NCBI GenBank assembly: GCA_021731815.1
Contig: JAKFWO010000046.1
Location: 1-33,397 of the forward strand
DNA length: 33,397 nt
Source of the DNA: Hyphomonadaceae bacterium
GTDB taxonomy: Bacteria; Pseudomonadota; Alphaproteobacteria; Caulobacterales; Aquidulcibacteraceae
Direction: 5' to 3'
Under the pieces are notes generated by a model, which was given only the letters and a program-made list of their open reading frames with translations, searched no databases and was not told the DNA's origin. The translations under genes and the position numbers were made by a program. Shown here piece after piece: positions 1-12,379 of the stretch. Positions within the stretch are counted from its first letter, which is position 1; each line of letters opens with the position of its first letter.

Positions 1-125
1 CCCGCCCGCAGTGCTGCGGCCAGAAAACCTCGCGCGATGTCACCGGTGCCGCCGGCAATGTCTGCCAAAATTTCGCCGGGCTGCGGATTGAGCCAGGCCA
101 GCATCGCCGCCTTCCACGCCCGATG
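1..125 (-). pseudogene. UbiE/MenG-type methyltransferase, internal fragment
   Basis: Read from 125 down to the window edge, the minus strand encodes [19 protein letters not shown] followed by [15 protein letters not shown]. This matches the start of the methyltransferase core of UbiE (demethylmenaquinone/ubiquinone C-methyltransferase): the conserved H-R-x-W-K segment, then the SAM-binding motif I, normally of the form [11 protein letters not shown]. The roughly 50-60 residues that precede HR-x-WK in intact UbiE (with the RYD-x-MND motif) are missing. In their place the frame continues directly from a TonB-receptor remnant. The gene runs off the left edge, so its 3' end is unseen. It cannot be read from a normal start here and is called a remnant; a working ubiE would have to lie elsewhere. 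Similarity is judged by eye. Confidence 0.6.
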
Positions 126-464
126 CGGGGTCTCGCCGAAATACACGCCCGTCGCTGGCGACTGCACGAAGCCGACGCCGCCGATATCGCGAATGATGTA
201 TTGCGAATTACCAAGTCCAGTCGTCGCTTAGGCCACACCGGGCACGACGTCCGCTACTTGGGAGAAATCCTTCGCAGCGAAGCGACGCGTTACATCGGCG
301 GACAAAATGATGATACTGGCCGGCACATTCTGCAGGAACTGGCGACGCTTGAGTGCGGTGACGATGATTTCGTCTTCTGTGCTCGCCTCTTGGGCATGAG
401 CGGAGGCGGCGGAGATAAGCAAGCCTGCGCCAAGCAGCGCAGCTGGAAGAGCTTTCCAATGCAT
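126..464 (-). pseudogene. TonB-dependent receptor, N-terminal remnant with in-frame stop
   Basis: The start is the ATG at 464-462, preceded by an AGGTGA ribosome site. It opens a signal peptide (MHWKALPAALLGAGLLISA, cleavage near AHAQEA) and a TonB-receptor plug: a TonB-box-like EIIVTALKRRQ, then LQNVPASIIILS and DVVPGVA. A TAA at 230-228 then stops the frame. In the same frame the plug continues past the stop as [14 protein letters not shown] and TGVYFGETP, the usual IRG and VY-x-DETP region of such plugs. It ends at about 126, where a UbiE fragment follows without frame change. The beta-barrel of roughly 600 residues is absent. Intact family members import siderophores, metal complexes or other nutrients across the outer membrane. 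The product here would be a short secreted peptide at most. Confidence 0.75.
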
Positions 465-535
465 AATATTCACCTGATCCGCGCCCGTTCGGGCGCGCAA
501 AACTGACTTGGGCCGATGGCCCAGTGCGGATTGGA

Positions 536-970
536 TCAGGCGATTTGCCGAGGCCCGGTGGACCAGGGCGGCGGCGCGGCAGGGCCACGGCCGGGAGCCA
601 CCGCGATCGCGCGCGGGGGCTTTGCGGATAGAAGACGGAAAAAGGAGGGCGAGCTCGCCGGTTGTTCCGGGGGCGAGAGCAGGGTTGCGAGCGCGAACAG
701 GCAGGGCGCATCGGCGTGGGGCGCCTTCCTGGAAGGCGCGTCGCTGTCATGGGTTGAACCGGGATCGACGATGGTGCCCGTGGTCAGGTCAATCACTGCC
801 TCGCCGGGCCCATATCCCGAGCATACGGTCACGGTGATGAAGCGATGATCCTGGGTCGGCGCGAACATGTAGCCAGCCGGAACGAGCGCCCTTCCGACCA
901 TCGCCAGCAGCGCGAACGCTGCCAGCGCATGCGCGAACCCATTCTGGTGGTGGCGGAATCCCCGAAACAT
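536..970 (-). CDS. DUF2946-like small membrane/periplasmic protein
   Basis: A protein of about 144 residues with an N-terminal hydrophobic segment (FAHALAAFALLAMVGRALV), then AGYMFAP, a TVCSG motif and later a second cysteine in DAPCLFA, and a Pro/Ala-rich tail. This layout (membrane anchor, L-V-P-x-G-(Y/W)-M, a C-x-G motif, then C-x-F-A) is that of DUF2946 proteins, which often lie beside TonB-dependent receptors and copper-related genes; the biochemical role is unknown. Start 970 was chosen because a GAGGTG ribosome site precedes it; an upstream in-frame ATG at 985 lacks one. It lies about 70 bases upstream of the receptor remnant on the same strand, so the two were probably once co-transcribed. 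The family call rests on motif layout only. Confidence 0.55.
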   Translation of the reverse strand: MFRGFRHHQNGFAHALAAFALLAMVGRALVPAGYMFAPTQDHRFITVTVCSGYGPGEAVIDLTTGTIVDPGSTHDSDAPSRKAPHADAPCLFALATLLSPPEQPASSPSFFRLLSAKPPRAIAVAPGRGPAAPPPWSTGPRQIA

Positions 971-1168
971 GACACCTCGTTTCATTGGGTGCCGTGCTTA
1001 TTGCTTTTGACCTGAGCCGTCAAGCAAGCTCCCCGACCGGCAGGCCTGGCCGTTAAAACGCGTCTGGCCGGCGACATGTCGCTTTTTGCAACTCAGCCGG
1101 GCGCGACTCCGCGATCAAACCGCCAGGACATCGCCGAAACCTGGCTATCGTTCGTGGAGTGCCTGGCT

Positions 1169-1287
1169 AGAGCGCATTCAGGAAAAGTGGAGGCCGGTTT
1201 TCCGTCCGAATGCGCTCGAATTTATTGAGAGCGCATTCAGGAAAAGTGGAGGCCGGTTTTCCGTCCGAATGCGCTCTAATTTATTGA
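1169..1287. repeat. Tandem pair of 59-bp palindromic extragenic units (type A)
   Basis: Two nearly identical 59-bp units start at 1169 and 1228. Each contains a perfect 10-bp inverted repeat, gagcgcattc and gaatgcgctc, with an inner ggaaaa/ttttcc pair around a GC-rich centre (gtggaggccgg). They differ by a single base after the palindrome. The motif resembles the dispersed palindromes widely seen in alphaproteobacterial intergenic DNA. Related, more degenerate copies lie at 11591 and 29863. Confidence 0.75.
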
Positions 1288-1306
1288 ATGAGAACACTTT
1301 TTACTC

Positions 1307-1339
1307 AGAAATCGGTTTCGATTTCTTTGAAAATGCTCT
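1307..1339. repeat. Palindromic extragenic unit (type B, reverse orientation)
   Basis: A perfect 8-bp inverted repeat agaaatcg/cgatttct with a 4-base spacer, continuing into tttgaaaatgctct. Read on the minus strand it begins agagcattttcaaagaaat, which matches units at 11456 and 29800. Confidence 0.65.
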
Positions 1340-1435
1340 ATCGTTCGTGGAGGGAACGCGCCATTCGCAAACAAACGGCACATCCCACTGACTTCAGAGG
1401 GCGAGCAAACGCGGCAACAACCGGATGAGAATCCA

Positions 1436-3111
1436 CGGTTCATCCCCGCGTGTGCGGGGAACGCCGCGCCGAATAGCGTGGGAGCTACCGGGCGCCCGGT
1501 TCATCCCCGCGTGTGCGGGGAACGCTTTGTGCCGACTGGGTACGGTCGTATGCCCGTCGGTTCATCCCCGCGTGTGCGGGGAACGCGGGGCTCATTCCTC
1601 GCACTCGTGTTCCTCGACCGGTTCATCCCCGCGTGTGCGGGGAACGCGCCCCGAGCGATCGGCGGAAGTCCGCTGATGGCGGTTCATCCCCGCGTGTGCG
1701 GGGAACGCTCGAGAGAAATGCTCCAAAACCCGCGCCATTCCGGTTCATCCCCGCGTGTGCGGGGAACGCGCCTCCGCAAGGCTGCGGGCACGCCCGGCGG
1801 GCGGTTCATCCCCGCGTGTGCGGGGAACGCGCGGCGATTCTGGCGTGGCAGGAGGCCGCAGACGGTTCATCCCCGCGTGTGCGGGGAACGCTGATTTGCG
1901 TGGTATGTCGGCCATTCTGGGGGCGGTTCATCCCCGCGTGTGCGGGGAACGCGCGGGATGCGTCGAGCTTACCCTGAACCGCTGCGGTTCATCCCCGCGT
2001 GCGCGGGGAACGCTGCGGATCGAGAAAGCGCTACCCCATTTTCGCCGGTTCATCCCCGCGTGTGCGGGGAGCGCGCCAGTGATCCTCACGACGGCGGCCG
2101 GACGACCGGTTCATCCCCGCGTGTGCGGGGAACGCGCGCGCCTCGAACAGGCCGTAATGCACGGCCCCGGTTCATCCCCGCGTGTGCGGGGAACGCGGAC
2201 ACCTGCCCGTCAGCGGCGAGAATAACGCCGGTTCATCCCCGCGTGTGCGGGGAACGCCGCAATTCGTTCGGGCCGGTTTTGACGAGACGCGGTTCATCCC
2301 CGCGTGTGCGGGGAACGCGGCATAGGCACTCGCCGATTCGCGAGCACGAACGGTTCATCCCCGCGTGTGCGGGGAACGCGACCCCGTTTGCGCCGTCGTG
2401 CACGCCGGCAGCGGTTCATCCCCGCGTGTGCGGGGAACGCACCCCGGCAGGCTATATAAATCAGATCTCCCCCGGTTCATCCCCGCGTGTGCGGGGAACG
2501 CCCCCGGATTGCGTTTTTCTTTACTTTCGGGCGCGGTTCATCCCCGCGTGTGCGGGGAACGCCAGATCGTCCACGATCACGACCGGCCCCGCGTCGGTTC
2601 ATCCCCGCGTGTGCGGGGAACGCAAATCCGGCGGGCGGATACGCGCCGATCAGCGCGGTTCATCCCCGCGTGTGCGGGGAACGCCTGAATTTGAGATACT
2701 CGACGCCCGCCCCGTACGGTTCATCCCCGCGTGTGCGGGGAACGCGGCGCGCCAGTGCCGATACGCGTCGGCAGCAACGGTTCATCCCCGCGTGTGCGGG
2801 GAACGCGGGGTCGGCCTGGGCGTCGTAGTGATCACGGCCGGTTCATCCCCGCGTGTGCGGGGAACGCGCGGCGGGTTGCGGCTGGTCCTCCAGCCGTGAA
2901 GGTTCATCCCCGCGTGTGCGGGGAACGCGGGATATGGAGCGCGTCGCTGAGGCGTACGGCCGGTTCATCCCCGCGTGTGCGGGGAACGCTAATGACGCAG
3001 TCGGGCCCTGGCCGCTCGCTCCGGTTCATCCCCGCGTGTGCGGGGAACGCTATGTCCTATTCCTTCAACGCGAGATAGCGGGCGGTTCATCCCCGCGTGT
3101 GCGGGGAACGC
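1436..3111 (-). CRISPR. Type I-E CRISPR array, 28 repeats and 27 spacers
   Basis: Direct count: 29-bp repeats start at 1436 and every 61 bases thereafter to 3083, giving 28 repeats and 27 spacers of exactly 32 bases. The plus-strand repeat is cggttcatccccgcgtgtg followed by cggggaacgc. Its complement, GCGTTCCCCGC-ACAC-GCGGGG-ATGAACCG, has the I-E form: a 6-bp stem with a 4-base loop and an 8-base 5' handle, ATGAACCG. The array is therefore transcribed on the minus strand, like the cas genes, with its leader at 3112-3160 and its oldest end at 1436. Three repeats vary: loop base at 2002 (t to c), 2071 (a to g), and 2900 (c to a, the last base of that repeat in crRNA sense). The terminal repeat at 1436 is intact. 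Spacer targets cannot be named without a database. Confidence 0.98.
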
Positions 3112-3160
3112 TCTTGCTGCATGTAATTGATGCACCAAAATTATCTTCAGGTCAAAGAAG
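3112..3160 (-). promoter_or_regulatory. CRISPR leader
   Basis: Only 49 bases separate the stop codon of cas2 from the first repeat (3083-3111). They are clearly more AT-rich than the surroundings, as expected of a leader. The functional leader, including any promoter or integration-host-factor site, probably extends into the 3' end of cas2, which is also AT-rich (plus-strand ctttttcgtgttgttcgg). A weak partial match to an IHF core (catcaattacatg, minus strand) is present but not convincing. Confidence 0.6.
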
Positions 3161-4392
<1,232 letters not shown>

Positions 4393-4395
4393 TTA

Positions 4396-5078
4396 TCACG
4401 CACGCCGGATCAGCATCAGGCCGCACCCAAAGGCCTTGGCCCGCCCGAATCCTGCGATGAGACGCGCCAGGAAAGGGTCAGTCTCGCTGATCACAATCGT
4501 GCCTTCAAGGTCGAGAACCCCGAAGCGCGGGCGGCGCGTACCGCGACCAGGTGGTTCAATGACATGATACCCCCGGGCTGCCGCTTCGATCGGACGAAAT
4601 CCGCTGCGCGCTCCTGCGCCATCGAACCAAACGCTGGCGGCTTCCTGCGCGAGGATCATCCGCATATCAGCCCTGTCTGCTTTCGCCAGCGGCTTGAGAC
4701 GCTCCATTACGATATCGACGTGCTGCCGCTCGCGTTTGCCACTCGCAGTGATCCGATCAGATTTCAGGGTTCGGGTCGCATTGACCCGCAACACGAAGGA
4801 AAGGCGATCACCGGGGCGAAGTTCCGGCGCGAACGGCTTGATCTCGTGCTCTTCGAACAATTCCGAGGGCCGGGGTGTCTGCCTTGAAAGCACGAGGAAG
4901 CGTCCGCCGCCCTCGTCGCGCCACAGGAAATCGCGCGGGGCAGACGGATCGCCGGCGAAGGCCGACCAGATCAGGCGATGATGCGCGTCGATCCGGCGCC
5001 CTTCATCGGATGGGGCCAGCAGCGCATCAAGTGCGGCGACCGAGGGCGTGCGCTTGAGTTTCAGGCGCGAAAGAAAGC

Positions 5079-5082
<4 letters not shown>
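4396..5082 (-). CDS. cas6e: Cas6e (CasE), crRNA-processing endoribonuclease
   Basis: A 228-residue protein that cleaves the pre-crRNA repeat below its hairpin and stays bound to the 3' hairpin in Cascade. The N-terminus MSFLSRLKLKR and the HHRLIWSAFAGD segment (H35 is the likely counterpart of the catalytic His near residue 26 in characterised Cas6e) are typical. Near the C-terminus the glycine-rich loop AGFGRAKAFGCGL is the Cas6 RNA-binding signature. Start 5082 was chosen because it overlaps the cas5e stop in an ATGA junction and yields the family N-terminus; the open frame runs 22 codons further upstream inside cas5e without homology. The length is close to that of the family, somewhat longer than the E. 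coli protein. Confidence 0.93.
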
Positions 5083-7357
<2,275 letters not shown>

Positions 7358-7361
<4 letters not shown>

Positions 7362-8848
7362 GCCGGGATACCCTTTTTCTTGCCCTGTTCCGGAACCGGC
7401 AAATCCAGCGCCACAAACGCCTCGCGGCCGGGCTTGCCTTTTCCGTCGAACGCAGCCCTCAGCTCTCTGAGCGCATTGATGATCTTGCCCTGATCTCCGA
7501 CATCCCGATCGGCGAGGCCAGCGATCGCGGCAGCGTCGAAAATACTCAGCGCCACTTTGCGCATGTCATTGAGCCACTGACGCGCGATGCGCTCCCAGTC
7601 GGGAGCGTCGCTCTGAAGGTCCGAAAGTCGATCCTCGAAGGCGGATTGCGTGCGGGCGTAGAAATCCTCTTGCAGGGCTTCCCGCGCTTCGCCTTCTGCC
7701 CGTGCGGTGGACAGTGCCCCGCGCAGGGCCGCGGCGAATCTGTCCGCCGCTTTGACAAGGCCTGCCATGCGGCCGGCAGCCTCTGACTCCAGCGTGACCA
7801 GTGGCACCCGGGAGAACAGAAAATCCAGCGGCTTCATATTGTCCATCGCCCAGCCTGCAATGATGACGTCGGGCCGCCGCCCGCTTCGTCCGCCCCATGC
7901 GCGCACAATCTCAGCCCGGCGTGCGAGATCGTCCGCATCCGGGGGCGGGCTCGCATTTATGCCGAGCCAATTGCGATATCCAAAGGTTCCGGCGCGCGGA
8001 TGCCGCGGAAAGAGCTCGCTTCCCGACGCCACTCGATAATGCGGCGTGAGCGGATGTTCCCAGCCGGCATAATTGGCACCGTAGGGCCGCTGTACCACGC
8101 CGGAGATCTGTTCTTCAGCCGCCACCAGACGCAATCGGCGCGGCATGCCAAAAAGCGCCTCGGCCGGATGCGCGTCCTGAGGAAACACTTTTTGGTCCCG
8201 TTCGGATGTGCGGCTCGGCCGCATCCACGGCAAGACATCGGGCTGGGCCGATGAACCGTCCGGCGTGTTCGCCCAAATCAGCGGCCAGAGCCCGTCGCGG
8301 GGCTCGACAAGGGTGATCAGCGGCCCGCCGCCGCGCATGGACGTACGGTTTCCCTTGCCGCCCGATGGCGCATGGGCTTGAAGCGTAAAGAGCGCCATGG
8401 CCGCGAGCGGATAATCAAGCATCGGGTAGCGATCGCACTTGACCATCAAATCAGCGTTGTTGCGTTGAGTCTGTTCACCGGCGCTGTCAATAAATAACAT
8501 GTCTGGTGTTTTGGGGTCTTTGACGCCAACTTCAAAGGTCTCACAGTCCTGCATGAAGCGCGGCCCATCGCCGAGAAGGTTGAAGGCTCGCGCGAAGTGC
8601 GAAAGCCGCTCGCGCAGGCGTTCCGGGTCTGGTGTCTGTCGGTCCTGCCAGTCCTCAACGTCGGATGGCGGGTCGGCGACGAACACAAGCCCGATCAAAA
8701 ACTCGAGGCACGCAATGTTCAGATCGACCCGCGGCCAATCGGGAAAGGCCAGCGTCGCATCCGCCATCTGCCATGGCGCAATGGTCACACGCGAGCCGTC
8801 CTTGCGCCGGACCGGAATCCAGGAATCGTTGATGAGATTGAGGGACAT
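7358..8848 (-). CDS. cse1: Cse1 (CasA/Cas8e), Cascade large subunit
   Basis: A 496-residue large subunit that reads the PAM and recruits Cas3. The start MSLNLINDSWIPVRRKDG is the typical CasA N-terminus (LLxxxWIPVxRxDG). Later IACLEFLIGLVF and the AHAPSGGKGNRTSMRGGGPL segment (near residues 155-175) are also conserved family features. A TTG at 8881 would add 11 residues, but the ATG at 8848 follows a GAAGG ribosome site and gives the family start. It overlaps cse2 by 4 bases. The 41-base gap to cas3 upstream is the only spacer of note inside the eight-gene operon. Confidence 0.95.
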
Positions 8849-8889
8849 TGTGACCTTCGTCTGCTGCCAGACCTTACGCAACAGTCAGG

Positions 8890-11397
8890 TTAGGTCGATT
8901 CTGTTGTAAATTGTAATCCATTGTTTGCGTGATACCAAAGTCCATCGGTACCTCTTCCTTTATGGTCCACCGGGATAATGGTCCTTGATGTCCGCAGCCA
9001 ATCCGGAAGGCCTGCGCGAATCGCGTCGATCTCCGGGGCGTTCTGGTCCGGCAGGAGGCCGTGTAACCGGCTGGCGCTCGCCTGCACTTCAGAGAGCTGG
9101 CAGGTCTCGACGCTCCATGCGCCGCCCGACCAGGGTACAAGCCGTCCGCCATCACGGCGGGCCAATACAAGCGCGCGGGCGGGCTCCCCGAGGCGTGTCG
9201 GGTATTCCGCATCCGGTGCCCCGCTGGCACCTTCGCGATAGCCTTTATCCCAATCGATCAGATTATGTCGGGCGTGGGCCCGCGCGGCACCAGTCTTGGC
9301 GTCATGCGTCAACCCGGCGGTCTGAAGAGCTTCGGGCAGGTCGAGTGTCTCTCCGTGGGCGGCCTCGATCAAGGCACGGAGTCCCTGTGGCGCATCGATG
9401 GCACCGGTTTTGAACAAGGTCCGGGCAGTACGCCACTGAAGTGGCTGGGGATAAACAAAAGCCCCGCGCCCAAGCGTTGCTTCCAGCCAGCGGTCGGAAA
9501 TTACATCGTCCGGGCTCGGCGAGAGCACGTGAAGCACCGGCAAGGGGACCGGACGTGTCGCCACAGGCCGCTGGTCCATATGCCGCCATAGCCTTCCCGC
9601 CCGCTGGATCAAGGCGGCCATGGGGGCGAGGTCGGAAGCCATCACGTCGAAATCAAGGTCGAGCGAATTTTCCACGACCTGGGTGGCCACCAGAACCCGA
9701 CCTGGCCGATCAATCCGGGCCTTGCCGAACTGGCAAAGAACATGGGCCTCATGGGTTTTGCGATCACACAGAGCAAAGCGCGCATGCAAGAGATCGGTGG
9801 TCACGCCCCGCGCCCGCAATGTCTCCGTCGCCGCGATCGCTTCGTCCACGGCATTGCGTACCCACACGCAAGCTGCGCCTTCGGAAGCAGCTTGCGCGAG
9901 ATATTCAATCACCGCTTCCGGCGTGTCCGCACGGTGCACAGCGACGGGCCCACGCACCGATTGTCGGGGCGCAATGCGGGGCGATTGTGCGCTGTTCATT
10001 GTCAATGCCGGATAGGCCGGATCCCTTCCTGCAATCGACGATCGCCCCGCGCCTTTATCAAAGGCCGCAATCAGCCGCGCGCGCAGATCGAGGGGGATAG
10101 TAGCCGACAGCAGGATGGCCGATCCCCCGAGCGAGGCATGCACCTTGAGCAGCATTTGCATGAGCTCGCCCATATAAGGGTCGCCAAGTTCATGGACTTC
10201 ATCGACGATCAGAATTTTCGAGGAAAGCCCGAACTGGCGAAGCGGGGCGTGCCTCGCCTTTACTACCGCAAGCAGGGCTTGATCCACAGTGCCGACGCCG
10301 ACATCTGCCAGCAGCGCGCGACGGCGGTGGTCTGAAAGCCATTCGCGCGGACCGGGTTCATCCGGATTGTGCGCATGCGCATCTTTCAGATCGCGGAACA
10401 ATTCCGAATGCGCCGCCCTTCCATGCGCCAAAGCGAGTGAAGGCGCGCCCTGGTAAAGCTTCCGCAGGATTTGCGCGACGCGCGCGAACATGGAATCAGC
10501 CGTGGCCATGGTTGGAAGCGCGATATAGAGGCCCCTCCCTTTGCCAGCCGCCAACAGGCGGTGCGCGAGGATCAGCCCGGCTTCGGTTTTGCCGCTTCCC
10601 GTCTCGTCCTCCAGAATAGCCAGCGCTGGCCCGTCGGGAAGGCGAATCCCGGCACATGCCGCCTGCATTGGACGTAATGCAAAGTCGAACAGGGGTTCAG
10701 GTCGAATGGCAGGCGTGTCGAGGCCCGCTTCGGTAATTGCGCGAACAGCTCTCTCTCGCGCGCCGGCGAGGTGCTGGTCGATCGACGGGCCCGGAGCCGT
10801 GGGCGGAAACCAGGCGACGTTGGAAGCGATCCAATCCGCGGCCGTTGTCAGGCCCGCCAGGCGCCATGACAGGCATTGCGCCTCTGGCATTGTCGTGATG
10901 CTCGCGATGGAGGCACGGTCCCAGATATCGAGGAACGCCCGCACAATCGCTTTGGCATCCTCGCATCCTTGCGGCGTCGCTTGGCTCGTCATCCGGTCGA
11001 ACGCGTCAAAATCCTTGTATGGCGGCCTCCCGTGATGACCTGCTACCGCCGCGTAGAGCGCCTTGCGTCGGGTGTCGCGTCCGCCCAGTCGCGGACCGAG
11101 AATATGGTGATCGAACAGATGAAGATACGCTTCCGTCACCTCCCAATGCGTGCCCGCCGATTGGGGTTGCCCTCGCTCCAGCATGTCGCGGAATGGCGCG
11201 CCGATCTTGCCGAGATCATGCAGCCCAACCAGCAGGATCATCGCGTCGCGCAACCGGGGCTCCAATTCCTGGGGCCCGATCAGCAATTCCGCTACCGCCG
11301 CGACGTCGAGCATGTGGTAGACGGCCGGGTGAGAGATCCCGCCTGAGTATGGCGCGCTCTTTCCTGGCCAGCGGCGAATGATATCTTGCTCGTTCAT
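8890..11397 (-). CDS. cas3: Cas3, HD nuclease-helicase effector
   Basis: An 835-residue single-chain Cas3 that is recruited by target-bound Cascade to unwind and degrade DNA. The N-terminal HD nuclease shows SHPAVYHMLDVA (H28), GLHDLGK (H60, D61) and a later AGHHGRPP metal-ligand segment. The SF2 helicase follows with Walker A DETGSGKTEA (near residue 265), the DEVH box (near 397), LLSAT, and the C-terminal VATQVVENSLDLDF and QRAGRLWRH motifs. The C-terminal domain carries the usual accessory region. All key motifs are intact. It is the first gene of the cas operon, and about 400 bases without a gene lie upstream, where the operon promoter must be sought. Confidence 0.97.
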   Translation of the reverse strand: MNEQDIIRRWPGKSAPYSGGISHPAVYHMLDVAAVAELLIGPQELEPRLRDAMILLVGLHDLGKIGAPFRDMLERGQPQSAGTHWEVTEAYLHLFDHHILGPRLGGRDTRRKALYAAVAGHHGRPPYKDFDAFDRMTSQATPQGCEDAKAIVRAFLDIWDRASIASITTMPEAQCLSWRLAGLTTAADWIASNVAWFPPTAPGPSIDQHLAGARERAVRAITEAGLDTPAIRPEPLFDFALRPMQAACAGIRLPDGPALAILEDETGSGKTEAGLILAHRLLAAGKGRGLYIALPTMATADSMFARVAQILRKLYQGAPSLALAHGRAAHSELFRDLKDAHAHNPDEPGPREWLSDHRRRALLADVGVGTVDQALLAVVKARHAPLRQFGLSSKILIVDEVHELGDPYMGELMQMLLKVHASLGGSAILLSATIPLDLRARLIAAFDKGAGRSSIAGRDPAYPALTMNSAQSPRIAPRQSVRGPVAVHRADTPEAVIEYLAQAASEGAACVWVRNAVDEAIAATETLRARGVTTDLLHARFALCDRKTHEAHVLCQFGKARIDRPGRVLVATQVVENSLDLDFDVMASDLAPMAALIQRAGRLWRHMDQRPVATRPVPLPVLHVLSPSPDDVISDRWLEATLGRGAFVYPQPLQWRTARTLFKTGAIDAPQGLRALIEAAHGETLDLPEALQTAGLTHDAKTGAARAHARHNLIDWDKGYREGASGAPDAEYPTRLGEPARALVLARRDGGRLVPWSGGAWSVETCQLSEVQASASRLHGLLPDQNAPEIDAIRAGLPDWLRTSRTIIPVDHKGRGTDGLWYHANNGLQFTTEST

Positions 11398-11455
11398 TCC
11401 GCTTTCCCTGTTTCAGACAAGGGGAGCCTGCGGCAATCGCACGCCTTGGGATCCG

Positions 11456-11505
11456 GAGCATTTTCAAAGAAGTTCGAGCCGGATGATCAAATTGAATCTG
11501 CGACC
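11456..11505. repeat. Degenerate palindromic unit (type B, forward)
   Basis: Begins gagcattttcaaagaagttc and continues gagccggatgatcaaattgaa. It matches the start of the unit at 29800 (gagcattttcaaggaaatcc) and the complement of the one at 1307-1339. The far arm of the palindrome (ttgaatctgc) is decayed, with 7 of 10 bases pairing. Confidence 0.5.
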
Positions 11506-11590
11506 AATCTTTTGCGGGTAGATTGCCCACCTGTGGATCCGGAAATGCGCCCGGTGCATTTCTCACTGAAAGCGCACGGTTTCAACAATG

Positions 11591-11637
11591 GATCGCGTTA
11601 TGGGACGGAAACCGGCCTCCACTCCCGGAGCCTCCGC
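11591..11637. repeat. Degenerate palindromic unit (type A, reverse)
   Basis: Contains gacggaaaccggcctccact, which matches the complement of the type A units at 1169 and 1228 apart from one missing a. The outer arms (gatcgcgtta on the left) are decayed. Confidence 0.5.
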
Positions 11638-11809
11638 ATCCCGGCCCTGGTGGTGGCGCGAACGCCCGCGCATCTCCTGAATCCCATGCACACGCCTGAC
11701 CCGGTCGGGTCTTGCAGGGCAACGACTTTTTTGTTTTCCGCCGCCTGGAGACAATTTGAGCCTGTTTGACCCGGTCTGATCGCCGGTGCACCCCGTCAAC
11801 ATCAAGCGA

Positions 11810-11885
<76 letters not shown>

Positions 11886-12379
11886 TTCGTGCTCGCCTGA
11901 TTGGGGGTGCAATCTGCGTCAACGCTGTATCGCATCGTCGGACAGTACCGCCCCCGATCCAAGCCAGGACGGCCGTTCTAGCGGTCCCGCCATCCTCGTC
12001 AACATTTACGCTGCTAATCGGTAACCGGGTCGGGTCGGCAACCGGTCGACGGATAAGAGAGGAGCCGCGCCGGGCTTCGCCCTTGGTCAGGTCATGGATG
12101 CCCGTCGGCAGAAAATTGAGAAGAAGTGCCGGGACCCAGATGCCTGCTCATAACCCCTTCCACCCCCGACAAATGAATCCCCGAACCCGGCCTTGCGCCT
12201 GCCGGCGCCGGTCCTGCCATGATCGTCTTGCGGGAAATTGCGTTACCAGAGGGCGCGGCAACGCGAAAGCGACAGGCCAAACGAAAGCAGGCGCGATCGG
12301 TATCCTGAAACGCCTGAGGATTTTCCGTGGGGCAATTTCGGCGCGGACATTGAAACCAGTTCCTGAATGACGTCCCTGT
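11886..12379. other. Gene-free gap between tRNA-Phe and the btuD-like gene
   Basis: About 490 bases with no supported gene and no repeat or clear terminator that could be recognised. Small open frames here lack ribosome sites and family features. The promoter of the minus-strand tRNA must lie at its left part, and the 3' end of the btuD-like transcript at its right. Confidence 0.45.

Larger units (their letters stand above)
1145..1352. repeat. 15-bp direct repeat bracketing the palindrome block
   Basis: The sequence ctatcgttcgtggag occurs at 1145-1159 and again, unchanged, at 1338-1352. Between the two copies lie two 59-bp tandem palindromic units and one further palindrome. The arrangement resembles a target duplication around an inserted block, but 15 bp could also come from a recombination event. 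Confidence 0.6.
971..1435. other. Gene-free gap holding a palindromic repeat block
   Basis: No convincing gene lies between the DUF2946-like gene and the CRISPR array. The stretch from 1145 to 1352 is made of repeats (listed separately). The rest (986-1144 and 1353-1435) shows nothing recognisable. Confidence 0.6.
11398..11809. other. Gene-free gap upstream of cas3 with degenerate palindromes
   Basis: No supported gene. Open frames crossing it have no recognisable content. It should hold the cas operon promoter (minus strand) and the 3' flank of tRNA-Phe. Two degenerate copies of the extragenic palindromes are listed separately. Confidence 0.5.

Noticed and set aside
3121-3150. IHF site in the CRISPR leader
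   Set aside because: catcaattacatg shares only part of the WATCAA-N4-TTR consensus; too weak to call.
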